Shown: positions 31,191 to 44,828, counted from the stretch's first letter. The stretch is DNA of 63,352 nt from Pleurotus ostreatus/Saccharomyces cerevisiae fusant (GCA_024196135.1 JAMQCK010000109.1:1-63352); one strand, 5' to 3'. Notes: generated from the sequence alone by a model not told the origin. Program-made: numbers and translations.

Positions 31191-32860
31191 TCACAAGTGC
31201 GACTTAGGTTGCTCAATGCCTTCGTCCTCCTTCTTGAGCACGATATCGAACTGCAGCAATTTGAAGGGTTTGCCTCCGGGCATGCCGCGCTTCTGACCTT
31301 CGCCAGGGTCTGAGACGTCGTCGAAGTGCTGAAGGAGTTCGGTGAGCCTGCCTAGTAGAGTGAAAGCAATGCGGGACCGTAATAAGGCGGTCCGGGAAAC
31401 CAGCAAGAAAATTCAAACAGGATCGAGGCAGGGGCCTACACGTACCACGACAAGGGATCTCTTCACCCCAAACACCGCGTCGTTCGTCAGGTATGTGTCG
31501 CCCTCGGGGTAGATCGCGGTGACCAGCTTCTCCATCTTCGGCGCCGTGACCATGAAGTGGATGTGTGCGGGGCGCTGGGTCGCTTTCGTTAGCATTCTAT
31601 TCTTACTGCAAGCCTGAGTCAGGCGAAAAGAAAGCGTTTACCATGTTATGCCGATTCAGCGCCAACAGGAGCTCGCCTACGGGACCATCGCCGGGGATGG
31701 GGTACGGTACGGGGACGACGGCACGGAAGCTGTAGCGACCCTCGGCGTCGGAGCGCAGGCGGCCGCGGCAATCGGGGTGCTCGCGGTCGGCGTATTGGGT
31801 GTCGTAGAAACCTAATGGAGGTGAATATAGGAGACGGATGATTGTGGAGGGGCGCTGAAGTAGGAAAGAAAAACCGCACCATTCTCGTCTGTCTCCCAAG
31901 TTTCGATGACAGCGTTGGGGACAGGCTTCCCATCCGTATCCAGGACGCGGCCTTCGACGAAGAGGTATTCCCCCTTTCCCTCTGAGGCGATGGATTCGCC
32001 GAGGAGGACTGGATATTGGCATGGGTCAGCTTCAGCCCTTGCCCGCCCGATGACCCTCACTCAGACTCACCATCAGCCGCATCCTCCGTAAAGAAAGGCC
32101 CCAGCACCGTATGGTCCGTCGCCCTCAGCTTTCCATCCGGCAGAGACTTCGTATCATCCGATGGATGGTTCAGGTTATCTACTACTGCTGAGAGCCCCAA
32201 CACGTCCGAGAGGAGGATGAATTCTTGCCGAAGCGGCGTGCAGGTCTGCCCGGTGCGGGTGAGAAACTTGATAGTGGATTGCCATTCGGCGGTGGTTAGG
32301 CTGGGAAGGGGGCGTTAGGTTGAGAAAATAGCGCAGCTAGCAGTTAGCGATTGTGTTTGGTGGGTAGGGACCGTCAGACCGGAACTGAATGGTGGATGAT
32401 GTAGCATTGCTATTGAAAGCGGCGCCTATGTCGATTGCGAAGGACGCACCTCGTCTCCCTAGCAAAGGCGTGCAGATGCTCGACGAGCTTGTTCATGAGG
32501 AACTTGTGGCGCCTGCGGAGGGAGATGGATTGTCATCTCGTCAGTACTTTGCAGTGAGGCCGATGGAGACGCCTCACGGGTTCACGATCAGCGTATTCAG
32601 CTTGAGAACATTTTCCGTAACCACATCGTGCGTGTCGGGAACCTGGGATGGTACTCATCAGACTCAGGATAGACCGTCACTCCATATATGAAGATACTGC
32701 GACTATGGCGCTACGACAGTGTTGCAAGGGACGTTATGGCAATGAATTGCGCGTTTAAGGTACTCACACGAAGCTCGAAAGGCGGAGGCGGTATCCCATT
32801 GGGCTGCGCAACGTTATGGCCTAGCTTGGGGCCTGCGGTACCGTTCGATGCGCTAGACAT
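31191..32860 (-). CDS. Intradiol ring-cleavage dioxygenase (hydroxyquinol/catechol 1,2-dioxygenase type)
   Basis: Eight exons: 32860-32768, 32642-32578, 32512-32450, 32300-32071, 32008-31880, 31811-31642, 31574-31446, 31328-31191; 338 residues. These non-heme Fe(III) enzymes open catechol or 1,2,4-trihydroxybenzene rings. Iron ligands are recognisable: Tyr196 (NGFYDTQY), Tyr230 (VVPVPYPIP), His254 and His256 (RPAHIHF). The N-terminal dimerisation region ([36 protein letters not shown]) and [10 protein letters not shown] are typical of cytosolic fungal members, with no signal peptide. In wood-decay fungi such enzymes finish lignin-derived aromatics; that role here is inference. The intron between exons 3 and 4 is unusually long (149 nt). 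Confidence 0.92.
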
Positions 32861-35518
32861 ATTGCGACGCGGGTGGACGACACTGGCAGCAAGAAAGTTT
32901 CCAAGGTGCGCTGTCGAATGAGGGGAAGAGACAGAAGGACGCTCTGCGCAAAACGGCGACCGTCATATATCCCACCACTGGGAGCACTGACAAAGCTCTA
33001 CCCTGCACCGCACCCTTCTCTTCCCGCGGAATCGCACGAAGAACCGGGCCACGAGACTTGTTGTGCCCATTCTTATCTATCAAGAAAGTTATTCGTAGCC
33101 GGGGTAGCCATGAGTTCCCCGCTGAGGTAGCCACGGTCTTCCTGCGCCAGTGAGAACAGCAGAGAACGTCGGTTGAATTATGGTTAGCCAGACGAGAGTG
33201 GCGTCGAAAGACAAGCGGCGAGCGCCAATACCGGGAGCAAATCTGCTTCCGCGTCGCGTGCGTCGGGGATTGCCGCGCAGTAGGCACGTGATCCAAGTTG
33301 AACTTTTGACGCGGCTCTGACTTCAAGATTTGCGGATCGTCTGGTTGTCAGAGCTCAGAAAAAGCGCTAACGCTTCAGGTAGACTTGCTATATTGTTACG
33401 GCAGGAACAAGGGTACCCTCGCTGATGTCTGGGAAGAGACCTCTGAATGGGAGCAAAGGACGCCCAGAATGGGACATTCAGAAAGATGCAAGGGCTGGAG
33501 CCCTGTACGCTGCAGATAGAAGCATATCCATGTCTAAGGGCCAAAAATATTTTTTTCAAGCCGTCGTCACGAATGGTCGTGCAAATTGATGATTGAGCGC
33601 GGCGTGAATATGGCATACCGGGTAAAGGACGCGCAGGGTCGTCCTGTTCATTGCGTCCAACATTCGGTACTTTTATACCGAGCATACCCATTCAGAAGTG
33701 GGAGCACCTTTCCTAGTGACAGCGATGAAATACGAAGGCCAATAGTGCCGACCTTCCTTTCGTCCTGTCCCAGCTTCCATGAAGGACCCCAAGCATCGAC
33801 CACGGCAGCCCGCTCGGTCTCTGTCAAGCTGCGCGAGGGGAGAACGCTGAGCCCGACATGAATTACCGAGTATCGCTTGGCTAGCAGCGCCCACCGCCAA
33901 ACCCCTTGCGCGTCTGCGGAGGGACTTACGCTGGACTTAGAAGGCAATCGGGAGAAGCGCGTGAGCCTGGACGCATACCAGCCGAGCACGCGCACGCACC
34001 CACCGCGCACGGGAGCACCTCAACCGCGTCGAGCGCACACCCACCGCGTACAAGCGCTCACCAGCCGACTCCCTCGCGGTGGGCCGTAGCACCGCTGACC
34101 ACGTCGTATTCAGTGCGACATGTGCTGCTGATGCGTCCGCGATTGTCGCGCCGCCAGTTCGAGCGTATGAGCTAAATGAGCAGTTTAGAGCGGAGGAGCT
34201 GATCAGGACTGGATTGGGCTCGAGAGCCGCCTGGCGACTGCGGACGAGCTGTGGCTGCCTTCGATGGGTCGTAGACGTCCTGGAAAGCCAAGAGCAAAAC
34301 GAGGCGGCGTCGTAGTCAATTTGGATAGCTTGTTGTATATCCCGAGGTCAGGCTGGAGCAATAATTTGCCTATGCTCGAGCGCTCTGCGCAACGAGCACA
34401 GGAACCCGTCGAGGAACGGAGATTGCCTATCTAACTATATTGGGGTAATGCCTACATAGTGACGGAAGGTTGTGCGGCATTAGAGGGATGCTGGCATCAG
34501 AGCCGCTGCGCTGCGATAGATTGAATTGTTCTAGTCCCGGGAGTTGGGGCACGGATATGCGTGTCCCTGCTGCTGCTTTGGGCCCGGCTTCGCTCCTTGG
34601 ATTTGAAAGAGCGCAGAGAGTTCAGAGTACCGTCTCAAGTCGGCGACCTTGCATTTCGGAGGCAATGGCGGGAGAGAACAAGTCACCGTGGGAGAATAGG
34701 ACCCTGTGAAAATCACGTCAACACGCCGGACCGATGCGTCCGGATCGAGAGGTTGTCCGCCGCCAACAAGGCTGTCGGTTTCGATCTCGAAGGACTTTAT
34801 TGCGCCAGCCGCCGAGAGATTTATATGGACATGTCAGGCTCCCCGCGCGACATACGGCGCTCATTATCTGTCAAAATAAACGGACATCCAGTCAATGGCC
34901 GACAGACGAGGCTCCAGAAAATCCCTTCTGATTTGTGACATGATGACAGCTAGCGTCTTTCGGGGCAAGGCAACCTCCAGAATCCGCGTTTCGACGCCGC
35001 TCGGAGAGGCACCAGCGACAGCGCACTCCGCCCTCGTGTCTGATCTACGCGCACTACAGCTGGTTCTCCCAGATACCATCGGGCGATGGAACCTTTGTGT
35101 ACGCCTTCTTCAGTTCCTGCGGACAAGGTCGTGGCAACTCATGAACTCACCCTCAGACCGCACAGCCGTATATAGGTCCCACGGCCTCTACTCGTGCTGG
35201 CTTCCTCTCCTCGTCCCAGGCTCCCGCTGGACAAATTCCTCGCGGAGCTTACGCCCACTTCTGGTAATATACGCACCGGCGCCCTTATCCGACTTCGCCT
35301 TCTGCGCGCGATACATCGATCTTATAGAGTTCTGGCATCTGCCGCGCGGGTCGCCGCTATATAGATCGCTGAGTGGCCGCATATGGTGCGTTCGTGCCGG
35401 AACCCTTTAATTACTATCCAACGCGAAATTCGGGTGGGGCACGTTTCCACAGTCCATCGCCTCCGGTCTATGACCGCCACGTCCCCGCTGCCCATCTGCA
35501 CCCATCCACGTCGATACA
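32861..35518. other. 2.7-kb interval with no confident gene
   Basis: Many short ORFs but none with a family signature. Around 33990-34075 there is a degenerate tandem motif (cgcacccaccgcg / cgcacacccaccgcg). The right half probably serves as the long upstream region of the velvet gene; developmental regulators often have such, but this is inference. Confidence 0.5.
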
Positions 35519-36685
35519 ATGTTCAGCGACCAGCCATATGCGTACCCTAGGGGCAATAGCGCTGAGTCGGCGCAGGAGAACATCAGCAGCATCAACTATG
35601 TGGCCGGATCTCGCCAAACTGGCGGGCCCATGCCCGATCTTGGGGCCGCGTACTTCACAGACGTCCAGTCGACTGTGCCGGCGGTGTATGCAGAGATTCG
35701 AGAGATTCAGCAGCCAAGGCTAGGCAGGAAGTGCGTGTGCGAGCTCTGTGCTGGCGGAAACAATTTTTGCTGACGAGCGGATGTTTTTTTTTTTTCCTTT
35801 TCTTTTGCTAGGTACGCGAGCAAGGACCGCCGCCCGCTTGATCCGCCGCCTGTCGTGCAGCTCCAGGTCTTCGAGGTCTTCGAAGTCGTACCCCACCCGC
35901 CAGGGACACCTTACCTCTCGCGCAAAGAGATCACGAGGTACGTGTGGGTGCCGCTGAATCCCTCCGGCCTTTTTTAACGAGTGCTTCTGTCAGCAATATC
36001 GATACGTCGAACTACACGTGTGTCGCCCACCTGCATTCGGCGAGAAGCCCTAGTATCGTGCCTGCTCCCCCTCCTTCTGGAGGCTACCTCTATCACCCAC
36101 CAGCGGCTGGCCCGGGCTACGGCTTTGATGTTTGGGCTGGGAACTCGGGCTACGCGAACGCACCCATGACGCCTCCACGGCTATACCAGCCCACGCCGCA
36201 AGGAAATTCCGAGCTCACGGATAAGCTGGTGGGCGGGAAGGTTGCGACCGCCAGTACCATCGAGCTGAACGGCCAAGAAATAGTGGTTTTCCCCTTCACG
36301 GTCGGTTGTCATTATTGCCTATTGTTAACCTTGCTGATGCCCTCATCAGGACCTTTCCGTGCAGTTGGAGGGCGAGTTTTATCTGCGGTACGATCTGTAC
36401 GACCTGTCGGCTATGTATCCCATCCCTGGGTTTGTGGGCTCGACCTCTGAGTGTCAGGCGACGTGCACCGGCGGAACGTGTATCGTCTATCCGACGAAGG
36501 AGGCGCCGACCTTGCCACCATCTACGGACATCACGAAGGTGGGTACCGCGGCTCCATCTACCGTGCCTTCTGACACCTGACAGGCGCTCTACGACGCGGG
36601 CGTCCGCGTCACCTACCGGAAGAATCCTAGAACGCGCCGGGGCGGGAAATCATCCTCGCCATCGGACACCTCTTCGCAAGGGTAG
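35519..36685 (+). CDS. Velvet-family developmental regulator (VelB-like)
   Basis: Exons 35519-35730, 35812-35937, 35994-36300, 36350-36538, 36584-36685; 311 residues. Velvet proteins form nuclear heterodimers that bind DNA and couple development with secondary metabolism. The hallmark KDRRPLDPPPVVQLQVFE starts at about residue 75; NYTCVAHLHS and the DLSVQLEGEFYLRYDLYDL and VRVTYRKNPR strands complete the domain. A Pro/Gly/Tyr-rich insertion of about 80 residues (from SPSIVPAPPPSGGYLYHPP) splits the domain, a feature of VelB rather than VosA. No LaeA-like partner is in the window. The third intron has a GTCGGT donor, weak but required by the conserved frame (VFPFT joined to DLSV). Confidence 0.88.
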
Positions 36686-37230
36686 ATCCTTTGGGTCCAC
36701 AGCGCACGAACAGCCCTTTTGGACAATAGCATAGTACAGTATATCTCGCCCTTTCGCGCTGTAGCAACTACATATACGGACATCCATGACTGCCCGCTTC
36801 TCGAAATGCTCTGACCCCAGAATGTTGTACCCATGCCCCTCTTACGTTTCGTCTATTGCTCTAGGATAATTTTACCCAGTCAGGCTGCGTAAATCTCGTC
36901 GATAGCGCGCGGCTCAGACTCATAATGACATTGTACTGTTTCTGTGAACGCCCCTAAAAAGTTAGCCTCTCTTCTTCTACGTAACGTGCACTTAGCGGCC
37001 CCTGACTCATAGTAGCGACCGGGAGATTGCCGGAAAGAGTATGCGAGAAGACAATGGGCTCCGGTTGATTTGGCCTTGTTTGCGACCACGAGGCGTCGCG
37101 GTCACCTGACACAAAATCCCAATTGGGAACAGGCTCGAGGAGATCTCCGGTGACACCGCGGCTTGTCATCAACCATCATCTTCCGGTCTTGGTCGACCTT
37201 GTTTCTTGGGTTTGTGAACTTGCGAAGTGT
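36686..37230. other. Intergenic region upstream of RAD52
   Basis: Downstream flank of the velvet gene and promoter of RAD52. A first coding exon of RAD52 could be hidden near 37123, because the frame stays open upstream of the chosen start. Confidence 0.45.
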
Positions 37231-39311
37231 ATGGAGGGGTCGGCTGCGGCATTGAGTGGGCACCTTGTCCACGCATTCGAGCAGAATCAGCAGCAGCAGC
37301 AACAGGCGCGCGCCACAGGTCCATTTGGGCAGCCCCTTCCCTTCATTCCGAGCCAGGCGAACGTGGTCGAGGCGGGGAATATGTCTTTCAACGCGAATGC
37401 GCACGGGAGCGCGCTGCAGCTACACGATCAGGCGGGGGAGGCCAGCGCGTCTATGGCGCGCTACACCGGCGGTCTCACCACGGACTCGCAATTCAACCTC
37501 CAGGCACTGCAACACAAGTTGAATCAGAAGCTTGGGCCAGAATACCTCTCGACGAGACCCGGAGGCGGCGGCTCGAAGCTCACGTACACCGCGGGCTGGC
37601 AGATCATCAACCTCGCGAACGAGGTGTTCGGGTTCAACGGCTGGAGTACGAACGTGATCAGTCTGACGGTCGACTTCTGCGATGAGACGAAGAGCGGGCG
37701 CTTCAGCACGGGGGTGACGTCGATCATGAGGGTGACGCTGAGGGACGGGGCGTTCCATGAGGATATCGGGTATGGCCAGGCGGACAATATGCCCAATAAG
37801 GGCCAAGCGCTGGATAAGGTGCGTGTCATGCTGGGATGGTAGGGAAGTTACTCATGGGTCTTTCAGGCAAAGAAGGAGGCCGTGACGGATGGAATGAAGC
37901 GCGCGCTGAGGCACTTTGGCAATGTGGTGGGGAACTGCCTATACGACAAGTCGTACACAGACAGAGTGGCGAAGATGAAGCCCAAGGTCCCTAAAGAGCA
38001 ATATGACGACAGCACGTTATATCATTCCGACAAGTACGCTGGCGCCTCCAATCAAGCAGGTCCTTCCCGTCCCCCTCCACCTGCCAATGCGCCACAGCAA
38101 CAACAACGTCCGCCCCAGCAAGCTTCATCCTCTTCATCCTCATCTCGCCCAGCATACAACAACTATAACGCACGCCCAAGTGGCTCCTCCTCGACTTCGC
38201 ATGCTCGTCCCGCAGACACGAAGCCCCACCAACCCCCACCGCCCCGCGTACCTGCCCCTGCACCAGCACCCGCGCCTGCTCCTGCACCCGCACGCCGACC
38301 CCTCGCTCCGTCCCCCTCCCTTGCTATGTCAGATGACTTCGACGGGGACGATGACTTCGCAGATCTAGTGAGCGGGTTGGAGGATGTGGGAGCGCCCATT
38401 GGCGACGACGAGGGACGCCCGCTGCATGAAGACGAGACGCCGTTGGCGGAGGACGGACCCAGTGCGAGTGATTCCGATGCGCCACAGCAGCCACAACCTC
38501 CTCAGCCTCAGCAACCACAGCCCCAGCAGCAACGGCGCTCCCCGCAGATGCAGCGAAATGCTGCACCTCAGCAGCCGCAGCGCTCGCCACAAGCGCAGCG
38601 CCCTCAGCCTCGGAAATCTTCCGAAGAGGAGCGGGCGGCGCGGTTGGCCGCTATCGAGCGTGCGCTTGCGGCAGACTCAAAGGCGCCAGCACCGCCGGTG
38701 AAGACGGAGCGTGGGGCAGCGAACGGGGCGTCGAATGGAGCACAGCGCGCACCATCCAGCGGCCCCCAGCACGCGCCGTTGAACGCGCCTTCGAGCGGCC
38801 CTCAACGAGGGCCTCAGCGCCGCGAGTCTGACCCCGTGAAGCGCGAGCAGGAGCGTCAGGCACGGCTAAATGCGATTGAGGCAGCTATAGCGCAGGAGCA
38901 GGAGAAGGCTGCAGCGGCGCGCCCCAATCACGGTGCCCAGGCCAACTCGAACCATGGCCAGGGTCAGCACGCGCGCAACAGCAGCGGAAGCGCGACGATG
39001 TCCTCTGGCTCGCGATCCTCCTCAACGGGTGTGGGCGGCTTCCGACCAGCGCAACAACCTCAGCAGCAGGTAGCGGGCGTGAAGCGGGGCGCGGAGGCAA
39101 TGTCAGGGTGAGTATATGCGCTCGAGAGACTGTATCTGGTGGATCATAAGCTAACGTGTCTTCTTCCAGGCATAATCAGACGAACCGCCGCCCGGCGCCT
39201 GGGGTGGGCATGGGTCTAAACCAGCAGGTGCGGCAGCCACTCGGGACGTTGGATGTTGGTGGGGAGCCCGAGGCGAAGCGGGCGCGGTATTATGAGCCTT
39301 CCCGCCAATGA
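37231..39311 (+). CDS. RAD52: Recombination mediator Rad52 (Rad22)
   Basis: Exons 37231-37818, 37867-39107, 39170-39311; 656 residues with this start. Rad52 anneals RPA-coated single strands and loads Rad51 in homologous recombination. The N-terminal DNA-binding ring domain is clear: LQHKLNQKLGPEYLSTRPGGG, KLTYTAGWQIINLANEVFGFNGWSTNV, GVTSIMRVTLRDG, HEDIGYGQ and KKEAVTDGMKRALRHFGNVVGNCLYDK. After about residue 245 the chain is Pro/Gln/Ser-rich and probably disordered, with acidic patches (DDFDGDDDFADLVSGLED) that may contact RPA or Rad51. The start is uncertain: 37231 (MEGSAAALSG) is used, but a later ATG at 37381 (MSFNANAHG) or a short upstream exon would also fit. Confidence 0.92.
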
Positions 39312-39714
39312 ATAACCTGTTACTGTATCTTCACATTTCCCTTCAGGCATTCTCGTGACCTCTCTCGACTTTCCCTCCGCATACGCACGCCCGCATACGT
39401 TCCGCTCCGTATTTGACGAATTTCTTGGTCTCACTCGCACGCCTTTTCGAATTCGTATCTCATGCACGCTTCTTGGCTTTCCATACGCAAACACCGTCCA
39501 CATCGCAATCAGCAGGAGCAATTTTCCCGGACAATTGTCGCTATTGTACCATATCGCTATGCCTATCCCCTTGCACATCCGTAATTATTCAGCTTGTATA
39601 CGCGTCGTAATAGCATGCAGTCATGGTGGTGAATAATCGTATAATCCGTAGCATGACTTTTGACTGGTGAAGGGACCACCGAATTGATTTTGGAGAGCCA
39701 ACAACCAAGTCCTC

Positions 39715-41913
39715 TCAGGGTACGTAGCGGAAGTTGGGCGCCTGTGGCAGGTGTCGTCAGTCCTGCGGCGGCCGCCGCCGGCGTCAGCAATTCGAGCGTA
39801 CCTTGTCCGCGAGGACACTAGTGTCCACAGATGCGTCTGGGATGGGCTTGCCGTATTTTCTGTCTCTTGCGCGATTTTCTAGACGGTAGGATATCTACAC
39901 AAGCAGTGAGCAGGAGGTCGCAGGAGTGAAGCACCGAATCAACTGACCGACAGCGTAGCGATACACAAGACTGCGAGGAACTCGAGGGCGCACGATACGG
40001 CGAAGCCTTTGCTGTGGGAGTGTCGGAGGATAAGAAAAATAGTCTAAGGGATGAGTCGCGAAACGCACGTGTAATAGGGCCCTTGAGTGGAAGGGAACAA
40101 ATGACTGCCCAAAACGCTGCCGCACTGCCCGATGGCCATGAACATCGGGATCCCGGTCGCCTTCTTCGACTCGGAGCCAAGGTTGTGTGCATCTGAGCAT
40201 AGCGGGTTAGCCACGTCCGTGACCCATATTATCAACCCAGGAGCAACATACACCAAGCGATGATGATTCCAATCGTCGTATACGTCCCCGAGCATATGCA
40301 GAACGCCGCAAAGTACTTCACGCGATTGTTGTCGTGCACGCTGAGCAGGAGGGCGTAACCGACGCCGCCCAAGGCGCTCGCGCCTGCCATGAAGGTGCCG
40401 CGAGATTGGAGGCGGTCGGAGGCGATGGAGAGGAGGGTGAGGACGGTGGCGGCGACAGCGTAGGGAGGTACGGTAAGGAGTTGGGCGGTAGCATTGCCTG
40501 AGAGGGGTGCAAAGGGTGAAAGGGTGAGCGATGATTGATGGGAGGAAGGAATACAAGGACGTACTGTAGCCCCAACTTTTGATGAAGGTAGGTAGGAAGG
40601 CAGTGATGGAAGCCAAAGAGCAGTTCATGGCGAAGAAGATGATGCCGCCGACGTATACCTAATTTTCGGTCAGTCAAGAACTATATTGTGGTAACCGTCG
40701 CGGCCGCTTACCCTCCAGTCTTTCAGACCCATAAGCACATGAGCTGACGTACAACAGGTCAGTGCGGAATTCCTGCCAGAAGCTGTGATGACTGACCCTT
40801 GTTGACCGTCAGGCCGACATCCGCTTTTGTACCCCGGTTCATGCGCTCGATTGCGATCTCCCGTTCACGCTCGTTCAAGAACGAGGTCGACTCGGGTCGG
40901 TTGGGTAGTAGACATAGCGTGAGGATGCCCAGAAGGACCGTCGGAATGCCCTGTTGTACTTTGTCAGACTTCAGAGACGCAGGGCATGCTGTGGCAGAGG
41001 CACACTTCGACAATGAACAGCAGCCTCCAATTTGAGAAGGGAATGCTCGCTTGCTGGACCCCGTATGCGATGAGACCGCCAAAGGCGCCCGCTACGGCGG
41101 CGAATCCGAACCAGAGGGCCATCTGCAGCGTCAGTCAGTTCACATTTCTCCATTGCCTATCAGCGGGTGGATACGCACTCTCAACCCTGTCTCATGTTTT
41201 GTATAAAAGAGCGCTGGCAAAGACGGTCAGAATCGAGTCCAGCCCTCGGAATTGTGGACCTCACAATAGTATAGCGGAATTGCGGGGCCAAAGCAGGCTT
41301 CGAAGAAGCCCAGGAAGACCCGCGCTGATATGAGGCCGGCCGGATTATACGCGGTAGACTGTAATGATTCGACGTTCAGTGCATACTCCACTGACTAGCC
41401 CCAAATTGATCAAACCATCAGCGTCGACACGGTTCCCCACCCGACGGCGGAGGCCGCCATGAAGAGGCGTGGTTTTATGAGCTTCGAGCAGAGGTTGCTG
41501 GGGAGTTGGAAGATGATCTGTAGAACCGTCAGCGAGTGTCAAAGGAGGATGAAGTGAGAAGACCTACGTAGGAGAAAAAGAATGCTGAGTTCACCCAGTC
41601 GAATGTCTCGCCTGTTGGGTCGCCATGTAGAGCATCCTCTGGCAGGCCTTGCAGGCGGGCATTGCCGAGGTTTGACCTGTCGAGGTCTGGCGTGCAAGAG
41701 TCAGTATGCTCTTGACGAGGGTAGAAGTAAGCACGTACACGCAAAAAGATACAGCAAACAAGTCAGTGGAATGATTGTCCTGTCCAACTTGTGCACCAGA
41801 CGCCTCTCCTCCGCACGGTCAGCTATCCTCGATCCAGCGACCTCCTCATCCCCGACGCGGACGTCCTTCTCGTCGTACTCCGTCGGGGTGCTATTCCGCT
41901 CCTTTTCGGACAT
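39715..41913 (-). CDS. MFS transporter, DAL5-like anion:cation symporter family
   Basis: Fourteen exons: 41913-41739, 41686-41568, 41517-41416, 41358-41265, 41213-41179, 41122-41006, 40950-40797, 40743-40712, 40658-40565, 40497-40252, 40192-40069, 40011-39948, 39894-39802, 39741-39715; 491 residues. The family imports organic anions such as allantoate, nicotinate or other carboxylates at the plasma membrane. Family marks: LLYLFAYLDRSNLGNA in TM1, SARVFLGFFEACFGPAIPLYYSLFY in TM4-5, a charged central loop, and the C-terminal signature LENRARDRKYGK...ADKAPNFRYVP. About 12 TM segments are expected; the very short exons (32, 35 and 27 nt) interrupt them. Substrate not predictable. It converges with RAD52, about 400 bp between stops. 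Confidence 0.9.
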
Positions 41914-42303
41914 GATGGGGGAGGCGCGCAAGGTGACAAGTCATTGTACCCTGAACTAGCGTCCCCTTTATACGACGCTTCTATAGGCGTGGAGTCATTT
42001 GATGGCTCTATTCACGCGGCCAGCACGATGGTCACAGGTCGGACGAAAGCCGAATAGGGCCGACGCGTTCGCCGTGGAGGGGTGAACGGATCGACCGGGG
42101 CGGTAGCGCACGTTTCACGACTTGAAGTTGAACGAGGCAGAGGGTTGAGTGTTTTCAAGGAATGTGTATTTGTTAGCCAGTAGGCAACCCGGTGTGTAAA
42201 GGTAAGTAATCCAATGCCATGTCTACGCACATTAGGGACGACTGAGCAGATAGGGTATAGTAAAGGTAGAGTCGAGGGAGAGAAACACCGTGCCGAAGGC
42301 CTT

Positions 42304-43509
42304 CTATGCTGAGGGCTTGCGGGCGATCATGAGGTACATGGGGGTGAAGAGCTATAACGATGGTGAGCATAAATAAGGAAGGAGACGGGAGAATAAGCAA
42401 GTACCTTGGTCTGGCCACCCTTGACGAGGGCATCCTGCGCGACCTTGAGCTGCTCACCGACGTCGTGCGTGCCCTTGGGGACCATGCCGAGCATCTCGAT
42501 AATCTTGAGGCCGTAGTGGGTGACGAACTTGCCCGTCGGGCTGATGCGCCAGACGACGAAGAGATCCCAGAGCGTCTGCGCCTTGCTGATATCGCCCTCA
42601 AGCGGGTAGTACCACGGCACCGGGTCGTCGCGCTCCGCGAGGTCCTCCTCGTGCTCGAGCTCGAAGCCGACCTCCTTGACCGCATCGCGCGCCGTGTGCA
42701 GCGGGCGCATCTCCGGGATGCCGTTCCCGAGCTCGACCTGGTGCGCGAGCGCCTTGTGCGCCGGGTTGCTCGGATCCCAGGCGTCGGTCATGACCCACTC
42801 GTAGCAGCCGAAGACCCCTCCGGGCTTGAGCACCTTGAACACCTCGCCGTACACGCCCGCGAAGGACGGCGCGTGGCAGGTCGCCTCGACGGCGTACACG
42901 GCGTCGAACGCGTTCTCGCCGAACTGCTCTGCGAGCTTCATGAAGTCGCCCTTGACGAACTTGACCTGGTTCTCGAGCCCGGCCTCCTTCGTGTACTGGC
43001 GTGCGCGCGCGACCTGGAAACGGATGTCAGACACGTGAAAATGAGGGGAAGATATAGGGCCGCACCTGGAAGTCGTTGTTGTTCAGGCCGATGATCTCGA
43101 CGTCGGCGAAGCGAGCGATCTCGCGCGCCGGGCCGCCAACGCCGCAGCCAATGTCCAGGACACGCATTTTGGGACGCAGGTTCATCTGCGCCGCGAGGTA
43201 GTGCTCGTGGCGGGCGAGCGACGCGGCGAAGCTCTCGCCCTTGTAGAAGCGAGAGAAGTGGAAGGAGCGGCCCCAGCCATACTCGTACAGCTGCGTAGCA
43301 CCGTCGTAGTAACCTGCACGAGTTCGCGTGTTCAGTAACGCGATTTTCGTGTAAAACGTGTTTTACGCACCGTTAACGACGTCCTGGTAGCTGTCGACAC
43401 GGTTGTCCGTGTCAACGTCGCCCTCCTTGTTGATATCCTTCTGCCAGAACTTGCTGTAGTTCTCGATGCGCGAGCCAACGCGACCGTCTGCCTGAGCTTC
43501 AGCAGCCAT
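42304..43509 (-). CDS. ERG6: Sterol 24-C-methyltransferase
   Basis: Exons 43509-43371, 43313-43066, 43013-42405, 42351-42304; 347 residues. Erg6 methylates zymosterol-type sterols at C-24 with S-adenosylmethionine in ergosterol synthesis, at the ER or lipid droplets. The sterol-binding motif YEYGWG (56-61) precedes the SAM motif [11 protein letters not shown] (98-107), [18 protein letters not shown] and the C-terminal [13 protein letters not shown]. Length and order match the family. The opposite-strand ORF over this gene (42360-43094) is a shadow. Confidence 0.94.
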
Positions 43510-44828
43510 TGTGTGTATGTCTGGGGCAGTCGGTCAGGAAATTGCAGCTCTAAAGAGGTAGAAAACGCACGCAAGACGTTGGCAAGGAAGGGGGAAAGGA
43601 AAAGAAGGATAGGAGCAATGAACTGACCGCCAGAAATCGGCCCACTCCGCTATTTGAAGTCGATCAAATTCGCCATGTCGGGTTAGGCGTGGCGTGCGAA
43701 GGAGTTGCTATACGGCCAACTTGCGGACAACTTGCGGACATGACGAGAAGACATCGACAATGTCAACAAGCGTTCGAAGGGATATGCTGAAGGTAGAATT
43801 ATCAGCACGCATACGGTATTGGGTGAGGATCGGAGCGCTAAAGTAGTTCAACTTGAATGAATGGCGGAGGTGTGTGGGTCACGTGACATGAATTCGGCAA
43901 CAACAATTTACACTATCGACAAGACAGGAGGGAGTATTCGAGCCTAGGAGGTCAGAGAACCCTTGCTTACTTTGATTTGTGCGCTGGCTGCGCTCACAAG
44001 AGTCGCATGAGCGCCAATAGTGCTCATTTTCGCCCACCTGAGTTGGCGAGGACGAGCCTGAAGACGTTGTATATCTGTTGAAAATTCGATAGTTATGAAG
44101 TTCTTGCTTCACCTGAGGTTCCTTACCTGTTCTGGATCAAAGGCCAGGACTCCGTGCTCTCGGGAAGGACGCGAGGCTCTCGATCAGCAAGAGGCCAGAG
44201 ACGAATTGTGCATGGCCAGGCGACGACCAGTGTGCATCACAGTCTGTCTGGCACTGTCTCGCAGAGTATACACGAGATTACTGAGCGCGAGATCCCAGCC
44301 TGTAGAGGAAGTGAGCTGATGCAACTGGGTATATGCAGGTGCAGCTACCTGATGCGAGCGCATATGAGGTCTCTAAAGTCGCTGGAATCAACGTATACCA
44401 TTCAAACCCTACGCTTAGCATATCAATGGGCATAACCTGCAGAATGAGAGGTGAGGGAAGAGGACAAGAGGCATCGCTACCCGTACGCGTTACACCCGTC
44501 GCGTGACCGTGCAGGTCACACTTCTTTCGGAAAGTGCCGACCCGGACATGTCGTCTCTTGCCTCCGACCTCTACCTTCCATCAACGCCCCCACCAAGCTC
44601 ATATCTGCTCCAAAGATCAAACAAAGGCATAATTATGCTTGCAGGTGAACGCCCAACAAGCAACGTATGTATCTGTGAAGGCCTCTGGTCCTAGAGTCGA
44701 GCTTTTAAAATGGCAAGGCAATTTTTGCAGAATCCAATTCCATCTATGCTACATCTGGCCCTTCAAGGGGCATAATAGTACACGCCAAGCTCTTCAAACA
44801 ACTTCCTGCTCTGTCAATACAGTGAGGC
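43510..44828. other. 1.3-kb intergenic region
   Basis: Upstream region of ERG6 and downstream flank of the Gly/His-rich gene. Short ORFs only; no gene or repeat supported. A palindromic gtcacgtgac lies near 43878-43887. Confidence 0.5.

Noticed and set aside
42360..43094. 244-codon plus-strand ORF
   Set aside because: Antisense shadow of ERG6 exon 3.
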